64,000 bases of DNA, from positions 10,602,001 through 10,666,000 of the forward strand of contig NZ_CP108070.1 in NCBI RefSeq assembly GCF_036178845.1. Direction: 5' to 3'. This stretch comes from Streptomyces sp. NBC_00271. GTDB taxonomy: Bacteria; Actinomycetota; Actinomycetes; Streptomycetales; Streptomycetaceae. The notes under the pieces were generated by a model. The model saw nothing but the letters and a program-made list of their open reading frames with translations. It was not told the DNA's origin and made no database searches. This document shows, in pieces, positions 1 through 7,536 of the stretch; the stretch's first letter is position 1, and each line of letters starts with the position of its first letter. The position numbers were made by a program, and so were the translations under genes.

Positions 1-148
1 TCTCACCGTCGAGCAGCGCTCCGAAGATACTTGGCGAGTCGAATCGAGGGCTGCAGAACCAGTCGATCGTTCCCTCGGTGGAGACCAGAGCGGCCGTCTG
101 CAGGTCACCGATGAGTCCGTGGTCTTCGATCAGCGGGTGTTCGTTCAT
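1..148 (-). CDS. Glycoside hydrolase family 15-like protein, N-terminus only
   Basis: Only the first 49 residues are inside the window; the gene continues beyond position 1. The start is the ATG complementary to 146-148, preceded by GGGAAGAGG on the coding strand. The peptide has the pattern [16 protein letters not shown] followed by GTIDWFC and [12 protein letters not shown]. That is the signature opening of actinobacterial GH15 glucoamylase/trehalase-like proteins, whose N-terminal beta-sandwich domain precedes the (alpha/alpha)6 catalytic barrel. Known members hydrolyse trehalose or alpha-glucans in the cytoplasm. The catalytic domain is not visible, so the substrate is open. Confidence 0.85.
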   Translation of the reverse strand, partial: MNEHPLIEDHGLIGDLQTAALVSTEGTIDWFCSPRFDSPSIFGALLDGE

Positions 149-313
149 GGGGCCTCTTCCCATTTCGCCTGGCGTCAGCAGTGACGTCGCTGCCATAGGC
201 CATGCCGCTTGCGGACACACGATGCGCTCCCACCTCCAGACTGCCCGGCGTACCCAGGGTTCGCATTACTCCCGGAGGCGGACTGCGCGCTACTGTCCGT
301 GACGTAAGGGGAC

Positions 314-570
314 CTACCCGGTCAGCCGGCGGACGCTGTCATCGGCGCGCGCGAGGTGCGCCCTGTCGCAGAGCAGTTGGTTCAGGAAGTCGGCGATGGC
401 CTCGCTGCCGTCGGCGAGCATCTTTGCCACGGCCACAGCGCTTCGCCCTGGAGCGTGTCCCGCGGCTGCGGCCGCAACCGGCGCAGCGCGTCGGTGAACG
501 CCGTGGTCAGCCCGGTGGCATCGGCCAGATCCGATAGGGCGACCAGCAGGCCACGGCAGACCGTGAACCG
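314..570 (-). pseudogene. Decayed IS1380-type transposase fragment
   Basis: Two reading frames on the minus strand together resemble the N-terminal part of actinobacterial IS1380 transposases. The first (about 567 down to 440) reads LSDLADATGLTTAFTDALRRLRP. The second (about 440 down to 314) reads GHAPGRSAVAVAKMLADGSEAIADF. Intact relatives have ADATGL..AFSDALRRLR...GHDPGR..VDLAVMLADGGEAIADLAVLRDQ in one frame. A frameshift lies between the halves and the frame stops after about 110 aligned residues, so the DDE catalytic core is gone. No terminal inverted repeats were recognised. The family call is from memory of the motif. Confidence 0.55.
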
Positions 571-910
571 CCCTACGTCCTTGAGGAAGGCCCGGCAGCC
601 CGGCTGCGCGCCCTCGACCGGATCGCCGAGCCGGAACCGTGCACCGTCGCCCACACCCCAAGCAGCTCTTGACGGCAATGAGCTCGAACACCTCCGGCGG
701 TTCCGCGAAGGCATCGGGGACCGGGCGAGGTGGTGTGCTCGCAGCCGGGGCCGGAGTGGGCCCCCGCCGGCTCCGTGGTGCAGCTACGGCTCGGCGACGG
801 CACCGGGCTGACCATCCACATGAACACGGCCGTCCCGCCCGACCGGGTGTGGCCTTCGATCCACTCGCCCGAGGTGAGTCCCGATCGAGGGATTGCCTCG
901 GGCGGGAACG
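571..910. other. Intergenic region, possible degraded coding remnant
   Basis: There is no intact gene here. On the plus strand, 721-936 encodes a plausible peptide containing VVQLRLGDGTGLTIHMNTAV, but it has no ribosome binding site, opens without a credible start and overlaps the 3' end of the neighbouring minus-strand hydrolase. With the adjacent transposase relic, this suggests an insertion-scarred stretch. The 165 bases at 149-313 hold only the leader of the GH15 gene. Confidence 0.3.
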
Positions 911-1900
911 TCACTTGTCGCTTGCGACCCGGGTGAGCCAGTCGATCAGGATGCGGTTGACGTCCTCGGGCCGTTCCTGCTGGATCCAGTGGCCGCAGTC
1001 GTCGAGGAGGTGGGAGGAGAGCAGCCCGGGCAGGGTGGTGGGGTAGGCCGCGATCGCGTCGGCCAGCCAGGTGGTGGACGCATCCCGACCGCCGCCGATG
1101 AACAGCGAGGGCTGGGTGATGGGCGCACCGTCGTGGTCGGCCAGGTCCTCCCAGTCCCGGTCCATGTTCCGGTAGCGGTTCAGGGCCCCCGTCATCCCGG
1201 TCCGCTCGAACTCTCCCGCGTAGAGATCGAGGTCGTGCTCATCGAGCCAGTGGGGGAGCCGCTCCGTGGGAAAGCGGTCGCGCTGCGCGCCCCCGGGGCT
1301 CACGAAGTGCGGGTCCGGCGCGCCGGGTGCGGGCATGGTGTCGGCGGACAGCGCCGCGTACAGGCCCGCGAGCCAGCCGCGGACGTCGGGCTCGATCTCG
1401 GCCTCGGCCCGGCCTGGCTCCTGGAAGTAGGAGACGTAGAACTCCTCGCCCCCGCCCATCTGCGCGAAGATCTCACTGGGGCGCGGGCCGCCGCGCGGGG
1501 CGTAGGGCACGCTGAGCAGTCCGACCGCGCCGAACACGTCGGGGCGGACGAGGGCGGAGACGGCGGCGATGTTCGCACCCCAGTCGTGCCCGACGACGAT
1601 CGCGGACTCCTCACCCAGGGCTTTCACCACGGCGACGTTGTCCTCCACCAGCTCGAGGATCCGGTACGCGGTGGGCGCCTCGGGCCTGGAGGAGCGGCCG
1701 TAGCCGCGGACGTCGATGGCGACCGCCCGGTAGCCGGCGGCGGCGAGTGCCGGAAGCTGGTGGCGCCAGGAGTACCAGGACTCCGGAAAACCGTGGACGA
1801 GCAGAACCAGCGGGCCGGTCCCCTGCTCCACCAGGTGGATCCGCCCGGCGGGCGAGGGGACAAGACGGTGGACGCGGTCTGTTGCGGACGGCTGCGGCAC
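911..1900 (-). CDS. Alpha/beta hydrolase, epoxide-hydrolase-like
   Basis: The protein has 329 residues from the chosen GTG at 1900. That start has GGGAGG just upstream on the coding strand and lets the protein begin right before the conserved VHRLVPSPAGRIHLVEQG strand. An in-frame extension to 1993 exists but looks non-native. The oxyanion motif HGFPES is at about residues 36-41, and the nucleophile elbow GHDWG at 104-108 makes D106 the catalytic acid. An aspartate in place of serine is typical of soluble epoxide hydrolases and related dehalogenases. A C-terminal CGHWIQQERPEDVN supplies the catalytic His. Length fits the family. It probably opens epoxides on small xenobiotics or metabolites in the cytoplasm. 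The gene stands alone. Confidence 0.85.
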   Translation of the reverse strand: MPQPSATDRVHRLVPSPAGRIHLVEQGTGPLVLLVHGFPESWYSWRHQLPALAAAGYRAVAIDVRGYGRSSRPEAPTAYRILELVEDNVAVVKALGEESAIVVGHDWGANIAAVSALVRPDVFGAVGLLSVPYAPRGGPRPSEIFAQMGGGEEFYVSYFQEPGRAEAEIEPDVRGWLAGLYAALSADTMPAPGAPDPHFVSPGGAQRDRFPTERLPHWLDEHDLDLYAGEFERTGMTGALNRYRNMDRDWEDLADHDGAPITQPSLFIGGGRDASTTWLADAIAAYPTTLPGLLSSHLLDDCGHWIQQERPEDVNRILIDWLTRVASDK

Positions 1901-2087
1901 GGATCCTCCCAGGGGGCTCGACGCGTGGCCGCTGCGGTGAAGGGGCCGGAGCGGCCCGTTCGGCATGCGGCCTCCGGTACTACCGACGATCATGCGTCGG
2001 TCGGTGTGTCGCGAGCCAAGCCTGTTGCCGATTCGGCAAAACCGGCCCCGTGGCCACGGGGCGCGTCGAAGATAGGCCGAAAGCGTC

Positions 2088-2444
2088 CTAGGAGCCGTGC
2101 GCGGCGGCGCGGCGCTGCCGTTTGCCGAGGGGGGCCTGGGACAGGTCCTCGGCCTTCGACCTGAGGTTCTTGTATCCGTAGCCGCGCTCGGTCAGCCACG
2201 CCCCCGCGGCGGCCTCGGCGCGCTCGGTCGCCTCAAGGATGTCCTCCTCCGCCTCTCCCGAGTCCAGGAACCGGAACGTGAAGGCGGGCCGGGCCGCGAG
2301 GTCGTAGCTGAGGTGCCCCTCGGGGGTGAAGGCGGCGCGCAGCACGTCGTGCTCGGACGCGCGAGCAAGGAGCTCGGCGCGTTGCTCCGCGCCGAGCCCG
2401 TCGAAGACGCCGCGGACGGTGACGCGGAAGGTACGTGTGCTCAT
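2088..2444 (-). CDS. DUF6204-family small protein
   Basis: A 118-residue protein starting STRTFRVTVRGVFDGL, with a later FRFLDSGEAEEDILEATERA helix and a basic C-terminus. This pattern matches a small family common in Streptomyces (DUF6204, named from memory). It has no signal peptide or membrane segment and no recognised function. The fold looks like a beta-alpha-beta sandwich with a long helix. It is transcribed alone, separated from the repair pair by about 160 bases in which nothing was recognised. Confidence 0.75.
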   Translation of the reverse strand: MSTRTFRVTVRGVFDGLGAEQRAELLARASEHDVLRAAFTPEGHLSYDLAARPAFTFRFLDSGEAEEDILEATERAEAAAGAWLTERGYGYKNLRSKAEDLSQAPLGKRQRRAAAHGS

Positions 2445-2602
2445 CCGGCGACCCTAACCAGCGGGTTCGGTGGGACACCACCGCGTTTTTTGCGAGACGG
2501 CCATCGGCTGAACATCGCGCTGCGGGGAAGGGGCTCGCCCGAAGGCGTGCCCCTCGCCGGGCGCCGGTCTGGTCACCCGCCACCGCCGCTTCGGCGCGGA
2601 GG

Positions 2603-3340
2603 TCACGCGGCGTCGTGGAAGACCAGGCCCAGTGTGTGACGCCGCCCGGAACGGACTGTGCTCACACCGTGCCGCATCGGTCCGGTCGACCAGCCGCGCC
2701 GGGAGGCGACGGGCCGCTCGCGGGTGGTGAAGATCAGCCCGTGCCCCTGCGGGAGAGTCGTGGACGACCCCCGCGACTGCGCCCGGGGCCGCTGCTCGGT
2801 CATGATGAACTCGCCGCCGGTGAAGTCGACTCCGGGTGCGTCGAGGCCGATGACGACCTGGAGCGGAAACACCATCGCGCCGAACACATCGCGGTGCAGC
2901 GCGTTCCAGTCGCCGGGCCCGTAACGCAGCAGGATCTGAGCGGACTTGGCCTGCCCGGCCGCGTGGCACATCGCCAGCCACTCCTCCAGGTCCTCGGGCC
3001 AGGGGGCGGGCTGCCGGAGTTTGTCGGCCCAGTCCCGGGCGACGGGCAGCAGCCGCGGATAGAACGACTCCCTCAACTCCCGTATCAAGTCGGGCAGTTC
3101 ATGGGTGAAGTAGCGGTACTGGCCGGAACCGAAGCGATGGCGGGCCATGTCGACGGTGGTACGGAAGCGGTCGGGCTCGTCGTACAGCGCCCTGACTCCG
3201 TGGCATTCGTCGGGGGTCAGCAGTCGAGTGGTCAGTGCGTGTCCGTGCTCGTTCAGCTCGTCGGTCAGTGCGGTCCAGTCGTTCGCCGCGACGCGGTCGG
3301 CGATCGGACCCGCCAGGTGGGTGGTGTCGAGCGTGTTCAT
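2603..3340 (-). CDS. 2OG-Fe(II) oxygenase
   Basis: A 245-residue protein of the double-stranded beta-helix dioxygenase superfamily. The iron ligands are the HRD triad part (H149, D151 in NALHRDVFG) and H224 (MRHGVS). R233 or R234 is the likely 2-oxoglutarate binder, just before the last strand HTLGLVFHDA. Such enzymes hydroxylate substrates using O2, Fe(II) and 2-oxoglutarate and release CO2 and succinate. The gene lies 14 bases after the stop of the MGMT gene on the same strand, so the two are probably co-transcribed. That context favours a role in alkylation-damage repair, as for AlkB, but the sequence resembles prolyl-hydroxylase-like actinobacterial proteins more than AlkB itself. The substrate is inferred only. 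Confidence 0.85.
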   Translation of the reverse strand: MNTLDTTHLAGPIADRVAANDWTALTDELNEHGHALTTRLLTPDECHGVRALYDEPDRFRTTVDMARHRFGSGQYRYFTHELPDLIRELRESFYPRLLPVARDWADKLRQPAPWPEDLEEWLAMCHAAGQAKSAQILLRYGPGDWNALHRDVFGAMVFPLQVVIGLDAPGVDFTGGEFIMTEQRPRAQSRGSSTTLPQGHGLIFTTRERPVASRRGWSTGPMRHGVSTVRSGRRHTLGLVFHDAA

Positions 3341-3354
3341 GATCGTGGCGATCC

Positions 3355-3864
3355 TCAGGTGGCCGGGCGTGCGTGCTCCAGGTCAAGGAGCTGCTGCTTG
3401 CGCTCCAGACCGGCGGCGTACCCCGTGAGGGAGCCACTGGCGCCGATCACGCGATGGCAGGGGCGTACGAGCAGCAGCGGGTTCGCGCCGATCGCCGTGC
3501 CCACGGCGCGCACGGCGGCCCTCGACGCGCCGATCCGCGCGGCGATCTCTCCGTAGCTGACGGTCGTGCCGTACGGGACGGTCTCCACCGCCTTCCACAC
3601 CCGCTGCTGGAAGTCGCTGCCCGCGCCGCTCACGTATTCGATGTCGAAGTCGGTCAGCACCCCGTCGAAGTACGAGCGCAGCTGCGAGACGATCTCGGCG
3701 AACGCCTTTTCGTCCCTGGTCCAGCCGTCCTGGACGACGGCGCCGGACTTCTGGCTGGGCATGGACAGCGAGACCAGCGCCGTGCCGCCCTTCGCGGTGA
3801 CCGACTCCTCGCCCACCAGCAGCAGCTCGCCCAGAGGGCTGTCGAACGTTGTGTACACCGGCAT
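3355..3864 (-). CDS. ogt: Methylated-DNA--protein-cysteine S-methyltransferase
   Basis: A 169-residue suicide repair protein that transfers the alkyl group from O6-alkylguanine to its own cysteine. The active-site motif PCHRVI is at 135-140, making C136 the acceptor. The winged-helix DNA-binding part VPYGTTVSYGEIAARIG is at about 96-112, and the N-terminal ribonuclease-like domain begins PVYTTFDSPLGELLLVGE. The start at 3864 is chosen because AAAGGA lies at a good distance upstream and the protein then begins exactly at the family's N-terminus. The longer open frame to 4032 runs through repeats and the neighbouring terminator. It is the first gene of a probable two-gene repair operon with the 2OG oxygenase. 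Confidence 0.93.
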   Translation of the reverse strand: MPVYTTFDSPLGELLLVGEESVTAKGGTALVSLSMPSQKSGAVVQDGWTRDEKAFAEIVSQLRSYFDGVLTDFDIEYVSGAGSDFQQRVWKAVETVPYGTTVSYGEIAARIGASRAAVRAVGTAIGANPLLLVRPCHRVIGASGSLTGYAAGLERKQQLLDLEHARPAT

Positions 3865-3960
3865 CGGTCCTGTCCTTTCGAAGTGTGTCTCCGCTGTCCA
3901 CTCTGCGCCATGGCCGCCACCTTGGCTGGCGGAAATCGGACGCGGCGCACGGGGCCGAAA

Positions 3961-4008
3961 GCGCACGGAAATGAAGGCGCACGGAAATGAAGGCGCACGG
4001 AAACGAAG
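3961..4008. repeat. Three tandem 16-bp repeats abutting a terminator
   Basis: The unit GCGCACGGAAATGAAG occurs at 3961-3976 and 3977-3992, and a one-base variant (AAACGAAG) at 3993-4008. The last copy ends exactly where the hairpin at 4009 begins. The array lies in the leader of ogt (minus strand). It could be slippage, or a regulatory leader; nothing shows which. Confidence 0.9.
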
Positions 4009-4046
4009 AGGACCCGTGGACCGCTCACGCACGGTCCACGGGTCCT
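4009..4046 (-). terminator. Strong hairpin downstream of the PAP2 phosphatase gene
   Basis: A perfect 15-bp inverted repeat, AGGACCCGTGGACCG (4009-4023) and its complement (4032-4046), with an 8-base loop. It is 29 bases past the stop codon of the PAP2 gene (stop at 4075-4077) and fits a rho-independent terminator without a U-tract, as is common in Streptomyces. Confidence 0.85.
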
Positions 4047-4074
4047 GTCGCTCAGCTCGTCGCCAAGGCGGGGA

Positions 4075-6024
4075 TCAGTGCCGTACGAGTCGTACGGACA
4101 GCCCGTCCACCGAGTACACGGGCACGGCCCGGTATCCGTCCGCCTCGACGGTGATACGGGCGAACTGGCCTCGCAGCGACGACGTCCGGAGCACCGGGAC
4201 GGTGGTGCCGGGGACCGGCGGCCGGTCGGCGTCCAGCCGCAGCGTGAGCGCGCTGTCCCGGCTCAGTACCACCCGTCGCTCCACCGTCAGCGCGGGCACG
4301 CGGCCCGCACGGAGCGTTGCCTCCAGGCTCGCGCCGGACGCCTGCGTGTAGCTGCCGTGCACGCGTACGGACGACGCCGCACTCACCCGCAGGGTCCCGC
4401 CGTCCACCCGCACGTCGCCGCACCCCAGCGCATCCGACGAACCGGCTGTCAGCACGCCCTCCGCCAGCACGGTGCCGCCCGTGTGGGCGTTGTGGCCCGT
4501 CAGGGTCAGTGCACCGGTGCCGCGTTTGACCAGCCGGCCGCACCCGGAGATGTCGTTGCGCCAGGTGTCGGTCGCGCTGAAGCCCCCGTCGGCGGCGTTC
4601 ATGGTGACGTGCACGTCGGACTCGAAGGCCCCGTACCCGTCCGCGGCGGCGAACAGGTTGAGCCGGCCCCACTGCTCGAAGCCGTCGAGCAGCACGTACC
4701 CGGAAGGCAGGGCGGTCGTGCGGAGCACCTCGCGGCGCTGGGCGGCGTCGAGGTAGGGCAGCCGCGTCTCCAGCAGGACCTCGGCGCCCTTGGGTACGGT
4801 CATGCCCTCGGAGCGGCCGTGCCGGGTGAGGACGTACGTCAGCCGGGGCGTGAGCGCGCGGGCGTTGGCGGCCCGGTCGGCGTACGGGTCGGTGGCGACG
4901 TCCGCGGAGTGCGCGTAGGCGTACAGGGTGTCCGCCGTCGAACCGGTCTGCTGCTGGAAGTACGCGGAAGCCTGGGCGCGCGCGGCGGCCTTGAGGGTGG
5001 CGTTGGCGGGGTCGGCCAGCGTGGCGGCGGCCAGGGCCGTGGCCATGATCCGGCCGCCGATGACGTCGACGGTGGAGTGCATGCCCGCCATGATCCGGGT
5101 GTGGCTGAGCTCGTAGGCGCGCGCCACCAGCTCCTGGAAGCGCTCGGGCACCGCGTACGCGTACGCCAGTCCCGCCAGGTGGAAGGCGTTGGTGTGGCCG
5201 CTGGGGAAGCCGCCGTCGTCCACCGCGGTCGTGCCGCGCTGCCACAGCAGCTGCGGAGCGACGATCACGTCGGAGTCGTAGACCGGGAAGCCGAGCGCGT
5301 CGACCTTCCCGGTGTCGACGACCTCGCTGTTCTCGTTCATACGCCACGGGCGCGGGTACTGGAAGGCGTACTTGCCGGGGTTGCCGGAGGCGTACGGGCC
5401 GCGCACCGTGTCCACCAGCTCGGCGACCTTGCCGAGCGCCGAGTCGTGCGAACCGGCGCCCTGCGCGGAGCCCGCCGGAGCGTCGGCCGGCACGGCGTCG
5501 TTGATCTTGCCGGAAGGAGTGCCGTCAGGAGCGCTGGTGATGGAGGTGACCGCCTTGGCGCCGGTCTTGTACAGGTCGGCCAGCGGACCCAGGCCGGCGA
5601 TCATTGCGTAACTCTGGTGCTGCCGGTCGTAGATGAACGCCTCTTTCGCCTGTGCCTCGGTGCGGGCGTGCGTGATGCGGGCGCAGTAGCGCATGTTGGC
5701 GCGCAGCACCTCGGGCATGAGCGGCGTGCCCGTGTTCCAGGCACCGCCGGTCTTCCACACCTTGCTCATGCCGCCGAGGATGCGGACCACCGCGTTGGTC
5801 TCGGGCGTCAGGTTGGCGAGGACGTTGGTGGTGTAGTCGTCCACGAAGGCGGCGGGGTTTGTCGCGGCCTTCGCGTCCGCGGCGGAGAGCCAGGTGACGA
5901 CGGTCGGAGCGGCCAGCAGTCCCGCCGAGGCGCCGAGCGAGTTGCGCAGGAACACCCGTCGGTTCAGGGCGCGTTCACGGGCGGGGACCGAGGGGACGGA
6001 CTGCTGCCCGGCTGGTGATGGCAT
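4075..6024 (-). CDS. Tat-exported PAP2/haloperoxidase-type phosphatase with autotransporter-like beta-strand tail
   Basis: A 649-residue protein. The start at 6024 is chosen for its GGAGAGG site; a further in-frame ATG lies 87 bases upstream. The N-terminus has a Tat signal (NRRVFLRNSLGASAGLLAAP). The acid-phosphatase signature is complete: KYAFQYPRP (K-x6-RP), then GGFPSGHTNAF, then SHTRIMAGMHSTVDVIGG supplying the catalytic His and Asp. Known members hydrolyse phosphomonoesters outside the membrane or use vanadate. The last third contains GTGALTLTGHNAHTGGT, which resembles the passenger-associated beta-strand repeat of Gram-negative autotransporters. That is odd for a Gram-positive protein and probably forms a beta-helical surface domain. 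Monocistronic, ending at a strong hairpin. Confidence 0.88.
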   Translation of the reverse strand: MPSPAGQQSVPSVPARERALNRRVFLRNSLGASAGLLAAPTVVTWLSAADAKAATNPAAFVDDYTTNVLANLTPETNAVVRILGGMSKVWKTGGAWNTGTPLMPEVLRANMRYCARITHARTEAQAKEAFIYDRQHQSYAMIAGLGPLADLYKTGAKAVTSITSAPDGTPSGKINDAVPADAPAGSAQGAGSHDSALGKVAELVDTVRGPYASGNPGKYAFQYPRPWRMNENSEVVDTGKVDALGFPVYDSDVIVAPQLLWQRGTTAVDDGGFPSGHTNAFHLAGLAYAYAVPERFQELVARAYELSHTRIMAGMHSTVDVIGGRIMATALAAATLADPANATLKAAARAQASAYFQQQTGSTADTLYAYAHSADVATDPYADRAANARALTPRLTYVLTRHGRSEGMTVPKGAEVLLETRLPYLDAAQRREVLRTTALPSGYVLLDGFEQWGRLNLFAAADGYGAFESDVHVTMNAADGGFSATDTWRNDISGCGRLVKRGTGALTLTGHNAHTGGTVLAEGVLTAGSSDALGCGDVRVDGGTLRVSAASSVRVHGSYTQASGASLEATLRAGRVPALTVERRVVLSRDSALTLRLDADRPPVPGTTVPVLRTSSLRGQFARITVEADGYRAVPVYSVDGLSVRLVRH

Positions 6025-6322
6025 GGATGTGCCTCTCCTGAGTGGAATGGGTCCTCCGACAGCCGGGTGAAGTCGTGAAGCGACTGTGCCCCTGTGGTGA
6101 GGACGAGTCATACGAGCGAAGATCTACGGCTGATTCATGTCACGGTTGCGAAGCGCGGGGGGCGGTGAAGTGTCGTACGGACGAATGCGCCTACCCTGTG
6201 CGCCCGCTGTACGAACGAACGCGCCTCCGGCGCAAGCTACTTGTCCGGCCTCCACACCGCGGCGACGCGCGCTGCCCCGCGGGGCGCCGGTTGTCTCGCG
6301 AGCGTCACGCCATCCCGTCCCC

Positions 6323-7228
6323 TCATATGAGGGCATGCGCCAGCGCCACGGCCCCCTCGACCGGCGCCGCCCGCAGCGGCCTGGGCCGTGCCCCGGGTAG
6401 GTACTCGGTGAGTGACGTCGTGAAGGAGGTGTACAGGGCGGGTTGGGAGAGCACGGTGCTGCCGGCGACCACCACGTCGTCGACGGCGACCCCGCGCTCG
6501 GCGAGCCGCACGACGAGCGCGGCGAGGGACCGGCCCCCGTCCGCGATCACCGACCGCGCGATCCGGGAGCCCCGCTCCGCGGCCGCGAACACGACGGGCG
6601 CGTGCCGGCCCCACTCGGCCGACACGTCCGTGGCGCTCTCCAGCGCGGCGCCCAGGGCGGGCACCTCGCTCACCCCGAACGCGGCGATGAGCCCCTGGGC
6701 GAGTTCGTCCGGGGCTTCACCACGGTCGTGCGCCGCCCACACGGCGCGCGCCGCTTCCCGTACGAGACCGGCGGAGCCGCCCTCGTCACCGAGCGCCGCG
6801 CCCCAGCCGCCGACCTGAACGGCGCTCCCGTCGGCCAGTCGCCCCACCGCCACCGAACCGGTGCCGGCCACGAGACCGACCCCCTTGTCCAGCCCCGCGG
6901 CGGGAACGAGGAGTTCGGCGTCGCCCACCACCAGGATGGGCATGTCGAGGACCTCGCGCAGCGCGGCGGCGATGCCCGCGCACTGGCGGGGGGTCTCACA
7001 GGCATGCCCGCCGACGGCCAGTGCGGCCGGGCGGGTGTCGACGGGCAGGGCCTCGTGGATCAGTGCCGTCAGCCAGCGGGCGGCGGCGGCCGGTTCGTGC
7101 GGCCGCCAGCCGCTGCTCGGCCGGACGTGATCGGCGACCGGGTCCGCGCCGACGAGGGCGCGGAGATGGGTCTTGGTGCCACCCACGTCGATGCCGACCA
7201 CGAGCGGGGATGAAGGAGTGTCCTGCAC
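6323..7228 (-). CDS. BadF/BadG-type N-acetylglucosamine kinase-like ATPase
   Basis: A 301-residue sugar kinase of the ASKHA fold. The phosphate-1 loop VVGIDVGGTKTHLRALVG is at residues 9-26, VVGDAELLVPAA lies in the middle, and the second phosphate loop is GLVAGTGSVAVG. The adenosine motif VVVAGSTVLSQPAL is near the C-terminus. Characterised relatives phosphorylate GlcNAc (eukaryotic NAGK) or related amino sugars with ATP. The GTG start at 7228 follows an AGAGGA site. It is divergent from a ROK regulator across a palindromic operator and close to a sugar ABC/lyase operon, suggesting it phosphorylates a monosaccharide released from the imported oligosaccharide. GlcNAc specificity is inferred, not shown. 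Confidence 0.8.
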   Translation of the reverse strand: MQDTPSSPLVVGIDVGGTKTHLRALVGADPVADHVRPSSGWRPHEPAAAARWLTALIHEALPVDTRPAALAVGGHACETPRQCAGIAAALREVLDMPILVVGDAELLVPAAGLDKGVGLVAGTGSVAVGRLADGSAVQVGGWGAALGDEGGSAGLVREAARAVWAAHDRGEAPDELAQGLIAAFGVSEVPALGAALESATDVSAEWGRHAPVVFAAAERGSRIARSVIADGGRSLAALVVRLAERGVAVDDVVVAGSTVLSQPALYTSFTTSLTEYLPGARPRPLRAAPVEGAVALAHALI

Positions 7229-7377
7229 GGATCCTCTTTCGTCGTCTGGGCGAAGAGCGCCGAAGAACATGGCACTGTGCTGAGACGGCGGGCGAACCGT
7301 GTCTGGTCGAACAGGAATTGAGCGAGTCGGGAAGCCCCGGGACGGGCCTCTTACGGAGCACGGCAGGCGAGTACCGC

Positions 7378-7405
7378 ACTTCGTTAGGAAATTAACTAAC
7401 GAAGT
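7378..7405. promoter_or_regulatory. Palindromic operator between kinase and ROK genes
   Basis: The arms ACTTCGTTAG (7378-7387) and CTAACGAAGT (7396-7405) are perfect complements around the AT-rich spacer GAAATTAA. The site resembles ROK/NagC-type operators (TTAG...CTAA half sites around A/T) and sits in the divergent promoter region of a kinase and a ROK regulator. It is the obvious candidate binding site for that regulator. The rest of the 308-base gap holds no gene. Confidence 0.75.
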
Positions 7406-7536
7406 ACAGTGCGTCAAGAGTTGTCGCGCAGTCGATCAACGGGACGCCGCCGGGGGGCGGGACCGCGCGGCACGAGGGCATCGCATCGCCGCATTCCGTC
7501 ACCCGGGGAGCGCGGCCCCTGACCCATGGGGGAACT

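Noticed and set aside
721..936. Short plus-strand frame as a real gene
   Set aside because: No ribosome site or convincing start, overlap with the hydrolase 3' end, and upstream frame breaks. At most a remnant.
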